This document shows positions 1 through 11,848 of a stretch of 64,000 bases of DNA, one piece after another. Source of the stretch: Dendrolimus kikuchii. Lineage: Eukaryota; Arthropoda; Insecta; Lepidoptera; Lasiocampidae. The notes beneath the pieces are model-generated. The model had not been told where the DNA came from, made no database searches, and saw only the letters and a list, made by a program, of their open reading frames with translations. Within the stretch, counting starts at the first letter, position 1, and the number at the start of each line of letters is the position of its first letter. Where the stretch lies: assembly GCA_019925095.2 (NCBI GenBank), contig CM034391.1, forward strand, positions 5,980,551 to 6,044,550, given 5' to 3'. The position numbers were made by a program, and so were the translations under genes.

Positions 1-623
1 TATAATAAAAGCACGGCCAGTAATCACATAGAAATAGAAAAGGAGAGAACGGCTCGGTGTCTTTCTTCGTCAAACGTTGACTCGGAATGATTGTCAAAAA
101 GGGCTGCCTATACTGCTGTCGCCTCACACAGAAAGAGGGTAGACAGCAAAATTGATGTAGCGAAGTTCTACCTACGTTATACTAGGCAAGAACCGAAGAA
201 ATACAATGCAACCGATTCCGTTTATGTTGACTCTGCATGATTTGTGTATCTAGCCAGTATCAAATATCCATAGATATACAAGGTAATGAGAAGTTAGTAA
301 GAGGCATACTTTGTGTAATTAATAATTAATAATGGCTGTAAACGTCAACATTGATCTCCAAAATAGTCCCATAGTAGTCTCCAAAAGCTTCGTCTAATTT
401 GGGACCACGGACCAGTAGGCAATTTAAATAATGTAATTTTGATTTTTTTGACAATAAAGATAATTCTTATTCTTAATTCTTTCATGTTTATTTTATAGAA
501 TGAATAACTTTCATCGGGTGCGAAGTCCTTTAAGTAAAGACACAGATCAATATCTGACTGACTGAAGTATAAAGTATTCAGATTTACTACCAAAACTATA
601 GTAATTCTAGTATAAGTAGTAAC
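1..623. other. No gene recognised
   Basis: AT-rich sequence with only short chance reading frames and no splice-flanked coding stretch that I can recognise. It ends at the target site of the LINE fragment beginning at 636. Confidence 0.5.
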
Positions 624-635
624 TAGTTCCAATCT

Positions 636-935
636 CCGGTGGTTCGGGCATGTGGAAAGAATGCATGATGAAAGAATGACTAAACAGATATACAATGCAA
701 AAGTGGATGGATGCAGAAGTCGTGGAAGGCCACGACACACCTTCCATGATCAAATTGATCGTGTACTAGCAGAAGGTGATGTCAGGAGCCTTAAGAACAG
801 ACGAGCTTGCATGACAAGAGTTATGAATGTCAAAGAGGCCAGTGAGGTGTGTAAGAATAAGCCTAAATGGCACTCTGTTGTTCGTGCCTACCCCGCAAGG
901 GAACTGGCGTGAAGTTATGTATGTATGTATGTATG
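636..935 (+). mobile_element. 5'-truncated RTE-like LINE 3' end with (TATG)n tail
   Basis: The copy encodes the carboxy-terminal tail of a non-LTR reverse-transcriptase protein (frame 652-912; recognisable words RSRGRPRHTFHDQIDRV and VRAYPARELA, then stop). It ends in a TATG tetranucleotide run. A 12-bp target-site duplication (TAGTTCCAATCT) lies at 624-635 and 936-947, so this is an insertion truncated at its 5' end. Related copies are at 4010, 45314, 47426 and 62933. The short tetranucleotide tail suggests the RTE group, but the clade is my inference. Confidence 0.75.
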
Positions 936-947
936 TAGTTCCAATCT

Positions 948-2582
948 TTTCCCAAAGCCCTTAACACAAGCATAAAATATATAGATGTTGTCCAAAGCTT
1001 ATTATGTATTAAGAAAGCCATATAGACCGCACTTAGGTCCGACTAGACATGCGCCCTATTTATTATTTCTATCTATATAAATTCTAAGGGTATTGGTCTC
1101 ATAAAATATTGGACTACATGTCTTATTAATAAAAACACGATATAGCTAAGTGCGAAGTTATGTTACACGAGCGTGAAGAATAACGTATAAACACATATAT
1201 AGCCCCCGGCGGGTCGTCTGGGATCTGGGTGAATATATTGTAAGCGCGTAAGAACTGCCTGCGCTAGTATTATAAGGTCAAAGACATCTGTGAGGCCCAG
1301 GGTCAGAGCGGAAGGAGGAAGGCGGCGAAAAAGTATCATATACGGAAGGTATTGAAAGCATTTCCGAGATTTAATACAAAAAACTTGCAGTATTGGTTTA
1401 TTGTCTTCAGTAATGTTTTTAAGTAATTTTAACAACTCAACGGCTGTTGTGAAATAATAGATTGATTTGGATAAAGTGACGGCATTTTCTGGCTATTCTT
1501 TAGTATCTTTAATAGGCCCTTAGTGAAAGAAAGAAATATATAAAATATTTATTTGAAGAAATAGCAAATAATTACATTGGTTACATATGATTAAAATAAA
1601 ATAGCATGTTTTGAGAATTTGTGTGCCACATTTAGATTTGCACTCAGCTTGTTACTGTGCCGGAATTATATCCGACACAACACTGATTTGCAGTGCAATT
1701 TTTCTTTTCAACGTGATTCTCGAATCCACTTGAACACGCACCAAACATTTCCTTTAAATCGGTCCCACCGTATAGAAAGAATTCAGTGACATACACGCAA
1801 CCAGAAGAATTGTATAAGTACTTACCTATATAAAGATTTTATGTTAATCTTATTTTATAACTATTTAACTAATAATGCTTATAAAATAAAAAGAAAAATC
1901 TATCTATCTTTCTTCTATGTATCTACATATACTATAATAAAACTATAAATGATTCGAGTTTGTGCAATGCGTTTAAAAATGTGAAAAAATTAGGGGGCTA
2001 ATTCGGACCAGCAGTTTCGAAAAACACAATTTTTAGAACTTTTGTCCGTCTGTTAGAGTATCACATGAAAACTACAGAACGGATTTAAATAAAACTCCAC
2101 ATAGTGCTACTTATATCCCGCGGCGGAACTTTGACACTTTTTTATCTTGATAAATAACGTGGTTTCCGTGGGATAGACGAAAATAGCGTCAAGATGAAGC
2201 TGCGATCGCATTTTTTTTAAACTACTGAACGTTACGTATATGAATGAAACTCGACATAGTACAGGTTTATAACCCTTGTTAACACTTAGGATATTTTTTA
2301 TCCTGATAAATGACGTCGTTTCCTTAGAATAAATGGGCTAGACAACAAATTCAAAAACGTGTTAATTCTTGTTAAAGCTCCTAAAAATGTGGGCGATAGC
2401 TCATTCGATTCGAAATGACGTCTAGAAAAATTTATCTCGAGGATGTATTAGCACATAAAAAATTGCAATTGTTTTTAATAAATTAAGATGAACAAAACAG
2501 CATTTCGTTTTTCGTTAATAACTCAAAAACTATTAATATTTAAGAAATTTTGAAACAAGACACTTAAAGAGGAGAACATTTC
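948..2582. other. Intergenic, no gene recognised
   Basis: No coding exon is recognisable. Two diverged direct copies of a roughly 45-bp segment, sharing a core like ATCTTGATAAAT, lie near 2137-2180 and 2290-2335. They suggest remains of an old repeat. Confidence 0.4.
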
Positions 2583-2791
2583 TGGCTTAGCAGCTTGACC
2601 TTTATACCATAAAGTAAGTAATATTTTTAACTAAAGGGTCCATGGCAGTCCGCCGCGTAATGAAGCACTGTGAATGTTTCTGCAGCCTGCATGGAGTCAT
2701 GTCAAGTCCTGTCTACTGCAGGATAGTGAATCCCCTTTAGTTAAGATTATTATTTACTTTATGGCATAAAGGACGAACTGCCAAGCCATAA
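2583..2791. mobile_element. Small foldback element (MITE-like)
   Basis: Inverted arms of about 57 bp (2583-2639 and 2732-2791) flank a core of about 90 bp. The core resembles 17510-17665 (shared words such as CGTAATG and CTACTGCAGGAT). The outer end, with GGCTTGGCAG followed by a CCTTTA motif, is also found at the ends of the repeats at 34.2 and 59.9 kb. No transposase is present; the superfamily is undetermined. Confidence 0.55.
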
Positions 2792-2959
2792 ACTCAAAAA
2801 ACCTTGCAATGAATAGTAGCGAAAATAGGTATCACGTACGTTTTAGGCAGTCTTCGGCTACGTAGTCTATTTTCTCTATGATATCATAAGTAGTAGTATT
2901 TTTGTTAATTCTTCATTATTTGAAAATAAACCTATATTAATATATATAATAATTTATAT

Positions 2960-3235
2960 TGTTACGTGTTGCAGGACTCCAATTAAAATGCCGTTGGAAT
3001 TATTATAGAGTTTATTAGAAGTATGCAAACACGTATAACACAGGTACAAATATAACCGAACGCAACAAGTCCAAACGTAATGCACAATTCAATAACACGC
3101 GCAAAGTCCTTCACTAAATAGATTACCGAATGTACACAAGTCTTGCTTCGCTCGTGGTTATCGCTTGACTGCCTCATCTCTCCATTGGGGCATTGCTTTA
3201 TACTGCACAAATGCAATATATCTGCCCGGCCGCGT
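2960..3235 (-). repeat. LTR fragment of an LTR retroelement
   Basis: Read on the minus strand this matches the 3' two thirds of the LTR-like unit at 48555-48912. It has a TATA-like TATAAAG, then shared sequence ending in an AATAAA polyadenylation signal and a GTAACA terminus. It is cut off near the foldback element at 3256. The assignment rests on the two copies sharing TATA, AATAAA and terminus in the same order. Confidence 0.55.
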
Positions 3236-3255
3236 GGACCGAATTTCTTAGAATC

Positions 3256-3321
3256 ATAATAAAACTACGTTTTAACGGTTTTAAGCGCGGTAATTTTATT
3301 TGATTTTGGTTTTTCCGACGT
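3256..3321. mobile_element. Truncated copy of the 'GCGCGGTAATTT' foldback family
   Basis: A 66-bp insertion begins AATAAAACTACGTTTTAACG and runs through the family core GCGCGGTAATTTTATTTGAT to CCGACGT. It is flanked by a 12-bp duplication, TTTCTTAGAATC, at 3244-3255 and 3322-3333. It holds one arm only. Other copies are at 4693, 17962, 21018 and 45828. Confidence 0.65.
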
Positions 3322-3333
3322 TTTCTTAGAATC

Positions 3334-4002
3334 AGTTTCTACTTTTAAATCCGAGACACCTGGCAGTGATCACAATACAACAATAGGCCGTAAAAGATTA
3401 CGATACACAATGGGCTGTTTTTTTAATTACAAATTGTAAACACAAAGTAAACAAAAGAAGTACAAATGCCGAAAAGCTAATAAAATTTGTTTCTACAGGT
3501 ATGCAAGTGTGAATTTGTCTTTGTCGGCTAGGTCGTAACAATATCTTAATATTTTGTCGCCATTTTTGATCGCAGTGTTCTGGATATTATTAGGAATTTA
3601 TAATACTTTTAACCCTTTGGTTACATTAAGTGCTTTCACTCAACTGGAGCTCTAAACAAGTTTAAAACACAGTACGTAAATTTCTAACTAAAACTTTAAA
3701 GACCGTAACAGTCACTGGGGATGCTTTTGCAACAAAATTTTAGCGCAGAAACCTTTTTGTAAATTTGGAACTGGGAGATAAACTCTACAATATTATACAT
3801 TTTACAAACTTTGTATTTAATAAAATAAAAATATTTTAAACAAATTTTGTTAGCTACAAAAATATCATGTATAATTAATTTTCTAGCTGATTCAGCTGTT
3901 TCTTGACGGATATTTTGTTTTAAACAAAAATTCGTCACATCGTTGGTCAAAGTACTTATCATGAAATTAGATTCAAGTCGAAAGCCATTGGAAGTAAAAA
4001 TA
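3334..4002. other. Intergenic, no gene recognised
   Basis: AT-rich sequence without a supportable exon; open frames here show no family resemblance. Confidence 0.45.
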
Positions 4003-4009
4003 TATATTA

Positions 4010-4345
4010 CATACATACATACATAACTTCACGCAAGTTCCCTTGCGGGGTAGGCACGAACAACAAAGCGCCATTTAGGCTTATTCTTACACACCTTACT
4101 TGCTTCCTTGACATTCATACCTCTTGTCATGCACACTCGTCTGTTCTTAAGGCTCCTGACATCACCTTCTGCTAGTACACGATCAATTTGATCATGGAAG
4201 GTGTGTCGTGGCCTTCCACGACTTCTGCATCCATCCACTTTTGCATTGTATATCTGTTTAGTCATTCTTTCATCATGCATTCTTTCCTGAACCACCGGAG
4301 CATTCCTTTCCTTACCTTCACCCCAACACTCTCTTTCAGACCGTT
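4010..4345 (-). mobile_element. 5'-truncated RTE-like LINE 3' end, minus strand
   Basis: This is the longest copy of the family seen at 636. Its tail (CATA)n lies at the low-coordinate end and the same carboxy-terminal coding tail (4029-4295) is read on the minus strand. A 7-bp TATATTA occurs at 4003-4009 and 4346-4352, consistent with a short target-site duplication, though that word is AT-rich and weak alone. Confidence 0.65.
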
Positions 4346-4442
4346 TATATTAAAGAAGCAAAACTACTTTCACAATGCGTGAGCAAATCTCAAACATACA
4401 TTAATACCAATTCTGACATAAAGACGTCGTAGTGGTCGGCAA

Positions 4443-4548
4443 AGCGTTGTTGACACACCTGCTGTTGCAAATGCCCATAGGCGACAGAACACTTTCCACG
4501 AAATGGGCCGTATGTCTGTTTGCGTGCTTCAGGCATTAAAAAAAAACT
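4443..4548 (+). repeat. SINE-A / LINE 3' tail fragment
   Basis: This matches the shared 3' tail of the SINE-A family: a GTTGCAAATG word, then CCATAGGCGA, a GGGCCGT word and a terminal ATTAAAAAAAA run. It is 5'-truncated to the tail. Confidence 0.55.
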
Positions 4549-4692
4549 ACCTTATGTAATTTAAAGTATAAGTAAGTCACCTGGGTCAAATACGTTACAT
4601 TTTTGTTTACATACTTTTAACAATTTTTGTAAATGTACCTACAAAATTATTGATTTCTTAAATTGGCAATATATTTTAAAACTTTGTGTCAT

Positions 4693-4791
4693 AATAAAAC
4701 TACGTTTTAACGGTTTTAAGCGCGGTAATTTTACGTTTTATTAAACGTAGTTTTATTATGTATACAAGTCGCGAAAACTTAAGAAAATATT
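4693..4791. mobile_element. Minimal 99-bp copy of the foldback family with 12-bp TSD
   Basis: It starts AATAAAACTACGTTTTAACG, folds back through GTAGTTTTATTATG and continues into the constant segment TATACAAGTCGCGAAAAC, ending AAGAAAATATT. ACTTTGTGTCAT is duplicated perfectly at 4681-4692 and 4792-4803. This fixes both ends of the element and shows that the constant segment after the right arm belongs to it. Confidence 0.7.
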
Positions 4792-4803
4792 ACTTTGTGT
4801 CAT

Positions 4804-6852
4804 CTTTATTGTTATATATTATGAGTTTTATAAAAGGAAATATTGTTTTTTTTTTAACAAGGAAAATTAGATGCATTTGCCCCATAGAGGTCGTTCACAA
4901 CGTCAGTACAATATGGCTATACATATTTTTTCCTCACATAAATAGCCAGTTTGACTGAAACGCGGCCCAGCGTAGGAGTTTCTTGCAGTTTCTCTGCTAT
5001 ACCGCAGACATAAAGGCTGCCCGCTGATGCCGGAGTTTCGATTGCGATCCTTCTGCGTAAAAGCTGATTTACATTGATCTAGTTACTGACTTCAAATACG
5101 AAGGAGGCCAGTGCTGGTTTCTTACTGGCATTGTATAAATGGCTACATGGCTTCATGTAAACGGCAGAAGTCAGTTCTCGGCGCCTGCATTGACGCCGTA
5201 TGAAGTTAGTAGCTGGAGCAATGTAATACCGCAACAAATTCATCTCCCGACCCGGAGCTCTTGCTTATAAACGGTTGAGGACAAGTTAATCATAGATAAT
5301 ATTTATATACATATATAAAAAGCGCAACAACACATTTACCCAGTCGGGCCATAAGTTCTGCTCCATCCTTTTATTTGAAAGTTGAATACAGGCCAGAAAT
5401 ATTTAAACTTATTTTAAATAAAAAAACTTTTGTGCTATCTCAAAATAAAAAGAAATTGATTTTGTTCCATTAAAAAAAATGGAGTAGATGTCAAAGGATT
5501 ATTATTGAGCTGCACCGCTGAAGTTACACGGCAAATGACATTTTTAAACTTATGTACAATTTGGAATAACGCGGGCTTTCATATTTTATAGAAACAATAA
5601 CTTTACAATCTATTTAATGAAATGTGCCTGATATTCCTGCTTCATCTGGGATAATGTTAGTGTGTGACTGTGGCCAAATGCATCTTATAGCATTAAAAAT
5701 CACATCATTAGTAATTAGCTACATTTATGAACCTATATACAAACGTTATCTGTCAATATTTAACGTCATTAACAATTAATAACAACGTAGCTTCACAAAT
5801 TTCGTGCATGTCGGTATAGTAAAGGTGCAAAAGGTGCAAAGGTATCGATACCCAAATCCGTCGTTAGATATAACAAAGTAAAACAAAGTACAAGAGTGAA
5901 CCGCAGCCTCATCGAAAGCCCTCAAAACCGCTTCCGCGACAATAATGATCCACGAGAGATTCTTAAAGCAAGACTCCGCAAGACCCTTACCATAGACCTT
6001 GAATGTTTCAAGTCTATAAGGCGAAAAGGAATTTCTTAAGCATATCTTGTTTCGATTTTCTTTTGTTGTGATTGTATAAGGTAAGTTGTATTTCAAATTC
6101 GTGGGAATATTAACGACAATCAAAAAAGTTTTCGATGGAAGCAGAATAAACTATAAGCAAATAATTTTGACAATCCTAAATGTGATGGACCCGAACGAGA
6201 CAAAATCATACGTAAAATAAAATAAAAATGGGACTAAATAAAATGAAACACAATTTTTTCTCTACGTTCGAATCGCAACCAACTCGATTTCTTTTAATAT
6301 AAACACGTCAAAAATCGAGCTGCCAGTATTATAACAAAAAGTATTTATTCCGCAACATACTCCGCCGGGTTGCAATTAAAAATTGCAAAACAAAACAAAG
6401 AAAAATACATACAATTAAATTAAAGTTATACAATTAAATTTATACAATTCAAAACAAATGTAATCAGAAATATTAAAAAATAAAACAGTGGCGTATATTA
6501 TATTACAAATCAATACCTTTACCAAACGTCCGGTACTCGAGCGATAATTTGTATCCTTGGAACTTTGAGAATTCTCAATAGCTAGTATCTCTGATGATGA
6601 ATCTGTAAAACCGACAAGTCCAAAGAATACAGACGTTGTCAAGGACGTATACGCTCACCGCAGTCATGCTAACCTAACTTTCCCACTCTATCTACATTAC
6701 TTTATATTCTTATATGATACAACTTGCCCAATGTCTCTTATATTCATTATATTATATTTGTTTAATCCTATCAACTGACTCTTGGAATTATGCCTAGCAT
6801 ACTCTGTAATACTCTTTGCACCATTCTCTCACACTAAACTCTCATACTAACT
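4804..6852. other. Intergenic, no gene recognised
   Basis: Two kilobases with no recognisable coding exon. Open frames at 5776-6123 and 6415-6642 (minus) show no family signature. Confidence 0.4.
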
Positions 6853-7200
6853 TCACGCATCAGATAGAATTATACCTCGATTCTTCAATTCAGATGAAAG
6901 TTCACCAGGACCAACTTTTGGTAGCTCATCACAAATAACTTTGTTTTCTAGTGCATCTAATAGAAACTCGTATTTTCCGTCTATACTTTGACAGTTTAAA
7001 ACAAATGCTCTATGATTTTTCAGTTTAGTTACAGCTACACCAGACAAATTATGTTGTAACTTTTCATAGCTGTCTGATTGTATTTGTAACATCTCAATCA
7101 CATCAGACCTTACAAAAGAGCGTTGTGCGCCGGAATCCAAAAGTGCACGCACTATAATAGCTTTTCCATTATGTACTATTTTTAAGCACACTGTTTGCAA
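6853..7200 (-). pseudogene. Bel/Pao-type retroelement aspartic protease fragment
   Basis: The 115-residue minus-strand frame holds a retropepsin-like segment. It has the active-site triplet in the context ALLDSGAQRSFV at about residues 19-30 and a hydrophobic lead-in (KAIIVRALLD). This is the DUF1758 pattern found between gag and reverse transcriptase in Bel/Pao LTR retrotransposons. The frame stops soon after; no reverse transcriptase or integrase follows and no flanking LTR pair is visible, so it is a relic. A domesticated protease is possible but nothing here supports one. The LTR copies at 2960 and 48555 could belong to a related element, but this is unproven. Confidence 0.6.
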
Positions 7201-7320
7201 TAGTACTGTACTATGCTTTATGACTTGTCGGTTTAAAACAAGACTTGTCGGTTTTTAACAAAGAACATGTGAAATTTAGATATCAGCGTATAGAGAAGTT
7301 TAGTCGGTTCAACTTTTAAA

Positions 7321-7515
7321 AGGGCTGGGCAAAATACATGGTTTCCTTTAATTGAAATACAAATTACAAAATACTGTCTCGCATGTATTTAAAATTCGAA
7401 ATACAAAATACTTTTAAGTCGGGTATTTGAAATATAAAATACGAAATACAGCATTTCAACTATATGTATTTAAAATACAAAATACAAATTACAAAATACC
7501 GTCAGGTGTTAGGTT
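7321..7515. repeat. Left end of a composite repeat rich in GTATTTGAAATAC words
   Basis: It begins AGGGCTGGGCAAAATAC and then holds many short variants of AAATACAAAATAC and GTATTTGAAATA. The end is inverted relative to 10929-10944 (TACTGCCCAACCCTG). Both ends resemble hAT-type CAGGGTTGGGC termini. No matching 8-bp target duplication is visible, so the two ends may not come from one insertion. Confidence 0.45.
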
Positions 7516-7679
7516 ATGTAAATGAAATACTCACAAAAATCAAATAATAATTATTATTAGGTCCTTGTCTATTACATTGTCGTTTTTTCTGAAATAAGTT
7601 AACCTAATTTTATTATATTTTTTTTATTCTAATCTCCACGGCCTTGAAAATAGGAATATTTCCATCTTGTAGGTACGCG

Positions 7680-10378
7680 TATATTTTGGTGGTTCCACCC
7701 GGATCTATGCGTGCTTATATCGGTCCTATGGCAGGGAAGGGACAAGGGCTGAAACAGCTCGCTTTTTTAAACTCGTTCATGAGGTGACCGACAAAGTTTT
7801 TGGGCATTATCCTTTAGCAGAGGTAGTCATACTCGAGAATTTTAATGGTCATTACGCTGAGTGGTTGGGTTCCCCGAGAACTGATCTGTCAGGGACTACT
7901 GCCTACGATTTTGCTTTCGGCCATGGATTCACTCAGGTGATTACAGAGTTTACCCGAATACCGGATAGAGTGGATCATGAGCCTTCTTTGCTGGATCTTC
8001 AGCTGACCACACACCCGGAGAACTACCAGATCTCTGTCAGTGCTCCACTGGGAACCTCTGATCATTGTCTGGTATCTTCGGTGGTGCCCCTTCCTATTCC
8101 CGATCGGACTCGTCCCGCTGGACGACGGAAAGTGTGGTAATACAGGTCAGCAGATTGGGATGGACTCCGTGAATTCTATGCATCCTACCCATGGAGGCAG
8201 TTATGTTTCTCGTCGGAAGATTCTGATCCGAGCACAGACTGGATCGCTGATGTAGTATTGCAGGGAATAGAATGTTTAATTTCAAACTCAACTGTACCAA
8301 TCGGTGGTACGAGTAAACCACCTTGGTTCGATAAGTCTAGCAGTGAGGCTGTAAAGCTAAAGTAACAGGCTTATCGAGCCTGGACTTCAGCGCGGGTTGG
8401 TCAGGATCCAAGTTCCTCTGACCTAAAAAAGAGATACAATGCCTCCCCCAGGTCCCTCAAAAAATAGCTCGCGAGAGCAAAATTCGATCACATCGGCAGA
8501 ATTGGTGAGCGCCTCTCTAGCTACTCTTCTGGGACTAGAGCTTTTTGGGCCGTCACCAAAGCTGTCCAAGGAAACTTTTGTCGGGCGTCTCTTCCACTTC
8601 TGCGCACAGTGGACGACCGTCTGGTACACGTCGCCAAAGATAAAGTCAATCTTCTGGGTGAAATATTTGCGGCCAATTCAACCCTTGAAACATAGGAGAA
8701 ACTCCACCTACAATCCCTGAGTGTGAGTCTAGAATATCAGAGGTGCGCTTTACACAAAAAGCAGTCCGATGTGCTCGCCTCTCCCTCGACGTCAAAAAGT
8801 CTTCTGGCCCTGATGGCATTCCTGCGATTGTGCTGCAGACGTGTTTAGCTAGGCTGTCCCCAGCCAGTCCTTGCCCGACTTTCCACTCTCTCTTAGTACA
8901 AGGGTTGTGTCCTCGCTTCGTGGAAGATTGCCCATGTGCACCTTGTCCCCAAATAAGGGGACGTAACAAACATGTCTAATAGGCCTATAGCAATAACCTT
9001 TTTGCTCTCAATGGTGATAGAGCGTATTATCAACGCGCAGCTCCTGTGTTACCTCGAAGATTCCCAGCTGCTAAACGATCGGCAATACGGCTTCCGCCGC
9101 GGTCGCTCAGCTCGGGATCTCTTGGTTTACCTGACCCACCGTTGGGCTGAAGCCGTTGAGAGCAAAGGGGAAGCACTGGCAGTTAGTCTAGAATTTTAGA
9201 TATTGCTAAGGACTTCGACCGGGTCTGGCTCTTCTGTCGGAGCGGCCATCGTATGGGATACCCGAAGGGCCTTGCACCTGGCTATCCAGCTTTTTTGATG
9301 AGTGCAGCACTCAAGTCGTTGTCGACGGTTGTTGCTCAAGTTTCAAGCCCATCAACGCTGGTGTGCCCCAGGGTTGTGTGCTATCGCCAACGTTGTTCAT
9401 CTTACATATCAATGATATGTTGTCTATTCGCAACATTCATTTCAATGTGCGGATGACAGCACAGGCGATGCGCAGTACTCTGGTCGTGCAAACGTCCCTC
9501 CATAATTTGTGGAGGAAAGTTGGGTTAGACTTCTATCTGAAGTAGAGTATTCCTCAGAGAGAGTCTCTGAATGGGGAAGACAAAACCTTGCCCATTTCAA
9601 CCCCAAGAAGACATAGGTCTACGTATTCTCTGCCAAAAAAACTCCATTCGAGCAATCGCTTCAGTTCCGAGGAACTCCCCTTACCACCTCCAAGAGTATT
9701 GGGATCCTCAGTGTTGACATCGCGAACAATGTTCAGGGGCCATCTTGAAGGCAAGGCAAAACTTGCCTCTAAGAAGCTGGGAATGTTAAACCGGTCCAAG
9801 CAGTACTTCACACCGCGGCAACGCTTTATAAAACCCAGGTGAGCCCGCATATGGAGTACTGCTCACACTTTTGGGCTGGAGCACCTGACTACCAACTTGA
9901 TCCCCTAGACTGTATTCAACGTCGAGCGTTCGCGTTGTTGATGATCCCATACTCACAGATGGTCTAGATACGTTTGGCTTTATGAGAGACTTCGCTTCTC
10001 TCTACGTATTCTACTGACTGTATAACGGGGAGTATTCGGAAGCACTGTATAGAATGGTGTATTCGTCCTCTTTCTACCATCGAACCGCTCGCCATGTGTT
10101 GGGATTTCACCCCCACTTCCTTAAGCCGCTTCGCTCATATACGCAACGGTTCTGTATAACCTTTTTCTTGCATACCGTGGGGATTTGGAATGAGCTCCCA
10201 GCCGAGGTTTTTCCACAGCGCTTCGATATGGAGTTTTTCAAAAAGCGTGTCATAAAATTTCTTCGAGGCTGGCAGCGGGTTAATGAAATCTCTGGTGTTG
10301 CAAATGTCCATAAGCGACAGTAACCGCTTTCCATCTAGTGGACCGTCAGCCTGTCTGCTGTACTCCAGCTATAAAAAA
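7680..10378 (+). mobile_element. Decayed CR1/jockey-like LINE
   Basis: Plus-strand coding remains appear in order. First is an apurinic-endonuclease segment from about 7690 (NFNGHYAEW near 7839, cf. the DFNxHHxxW motif, and TSDHCLV near 8060). Then a reverse-transcriptase amino-terminal part (SNRPIAI near 8972, QYGFRRGRS near 9085), then a catalytic box read as CADD near 9448 where YADD or FADD is usual. Last is the carboxy-terminal segment (TVGIWNELPAEVFP near 10178). Frames are broken many times by stops and shifts, so it is dead. The 3' end (10295-10378; GGTGTTGCAAATGTCCATAA, then CCGTCAGCCTGTCTGCTG and a short A run) is shared with the SINE-A family. Confidence 0.75.
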
Positions 10379-10744
10379 AGGTCGAAATTTCCAGAATGGA
10401 AGCGGACAAACAAGTGGTGCGTTCATTGTAGTGTTTGCTCTTAAAGATCATTGATGTTGTTTGTCGCTCTTGCCGCGTTGCTGCCACGACGGTACTCTTA
10501 TTCCATAACTACTAATTTTTAACTATCCATGATGACGAAAACGATTCAAATGCGAAGAAAACATAACACTTATCAATAAATAAATGACTAATTTTTAAAA
10601 AAGAATTTCATGTTTTCAAATTACAATTAATTAATAAAACTGCAATACCAATACTGCAGAACATACCTAATATTTAGCGGTCACCATTTTGCTTATGAAA
10701 GCTATCGAGCGCTATTTTCTGAATAACACACCCATCAATAAGGT

Positions 10745-10944
10745 AGCTAAATGTATTTTGTGAAATGTATTTTGCAACCATAAGTATTTGAAATACTAAT
10801 TACAAAATACCTCAGCGTCAGGTATTTGAAATACTAATTACAAATTACATTTTTAAGAAGTAATTGAAATACAAATACAAAATACGTATTTGTATTTCAA
10901 TTACGTATTTCAATTACAAGTATTTGAAATACTGCCCAACCCTG
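10745..10944. repeat. Right end of the composite GTATTTGAAATAC repeat
   Basis: Dense short repeats (ATTTGAAATACTAATTACAA and similar) finish at TACTGCCCAACCCTG, the inverse of the end at 7321. It lies just beyond the LINE, so the LINE may have inserted within this repeat. Confidence 0.45.
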
Positions 10945-11848
10945 TCAATGACCCAAAATGAGCCCTGACCTTCAATACCAAAATACACGATTTCTTTCTG
11001 TCTAGTGCTGTCTCCTACTGTTACGATTTTTTATTATATTATAGCGAATTTAACTAAAATTATAATATTTCGCTTCTATAAAACCATTATATTTGATTTG
11101 CTCTTACAGAAAATTTTCACAAGTGACAAAATTGAAAACAAACATAACATCTCAAATTTAAATTTTGAAAAAACATTCTAATAAGTTCTTAAAAAACACC
11201 TATCAATTATTTTGAGTTTAAAGATCTTTGGGGCGACCTATCAAGGCCCATATTATTTAAAGGCTTTTATTACTCAATCAAACACTGGCAACGTGGGAAA
11301 TATAATGGTATAAAGTGCGTCAAAATAAATATTTTGTCGTATGACGTTTCAATTTTCAGTTTTATTTAAAAAAGTTTAAGAACGTAATAATTCATATTCA
11401 TTTGTATCTTATTCAACATAATATGAGTAGTAGAATATTAAAATTTATTAATACCAGACTCAGCTGTGAAAAAATGAGTTAGGATTGATAAATCGTTGTC
11501 CGCACTAGTCTTAGAGGTTTAGGCATAACTTCCTTCTAGTTCTTGGCTGGGCTTTACAGACTTCTAAAAGTTGAGTTTATAAAATCTTGTCAATTAAATC
11601 TCCGTCTAGATATTATTATATGAAAGACGCGAAATGAAACTGATTGTCGCCTACATTAATATGTCAGTACCATTTCATTGTCGAATTCTTAATGACAACT
11701 TCAAACTTGACATTTCGTCAAATTGACATTTAACTTTTCAAATTTCATAATAATAAATCGTTTGTCTCGTGTTGGAGAATGGATTGTCTTATAAATTTAT
11801 AATGCTTTTATATATTTTATTCTAAATACTGAGCACATTATCACAGAA
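10945..11848. other. Upstream region of the Fcf2-domain gene
   Basis: No coding exon is seen. The promoter and 5'UTR of the gene starting at 11849 must lie here, but no clear TATA box or initiator can be chosen. Confidence 0.4.

Noticed and set aside
5776..6123. 115-codon minus-strand frame
   Set aside because: No recognisable domain, no codon pattern and no splice context; likely chance in AT-rich DNA.
6415..6642. Exon-like minus-strand frame with AG and GT at plausible places
   Set aside because: The protein (around SSSEILAIENSQSSKD) matches no family I know, and no neighbouring exon joins it in phase.
8040..9850. Many short frames on both strands around 8-10 kb
   Set aside because: They are pieces of one frameshifted LINE, not separate genes.
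7321..10944. One large hAT-like transposon spanning both GTATTTGAAATAC ends
   Set aside because: The ends are inverted and similar, but no 8-bp duplication matches (left flank TTTTAAA-type, right flank TCAATGAC); two separate insertions are as likely.
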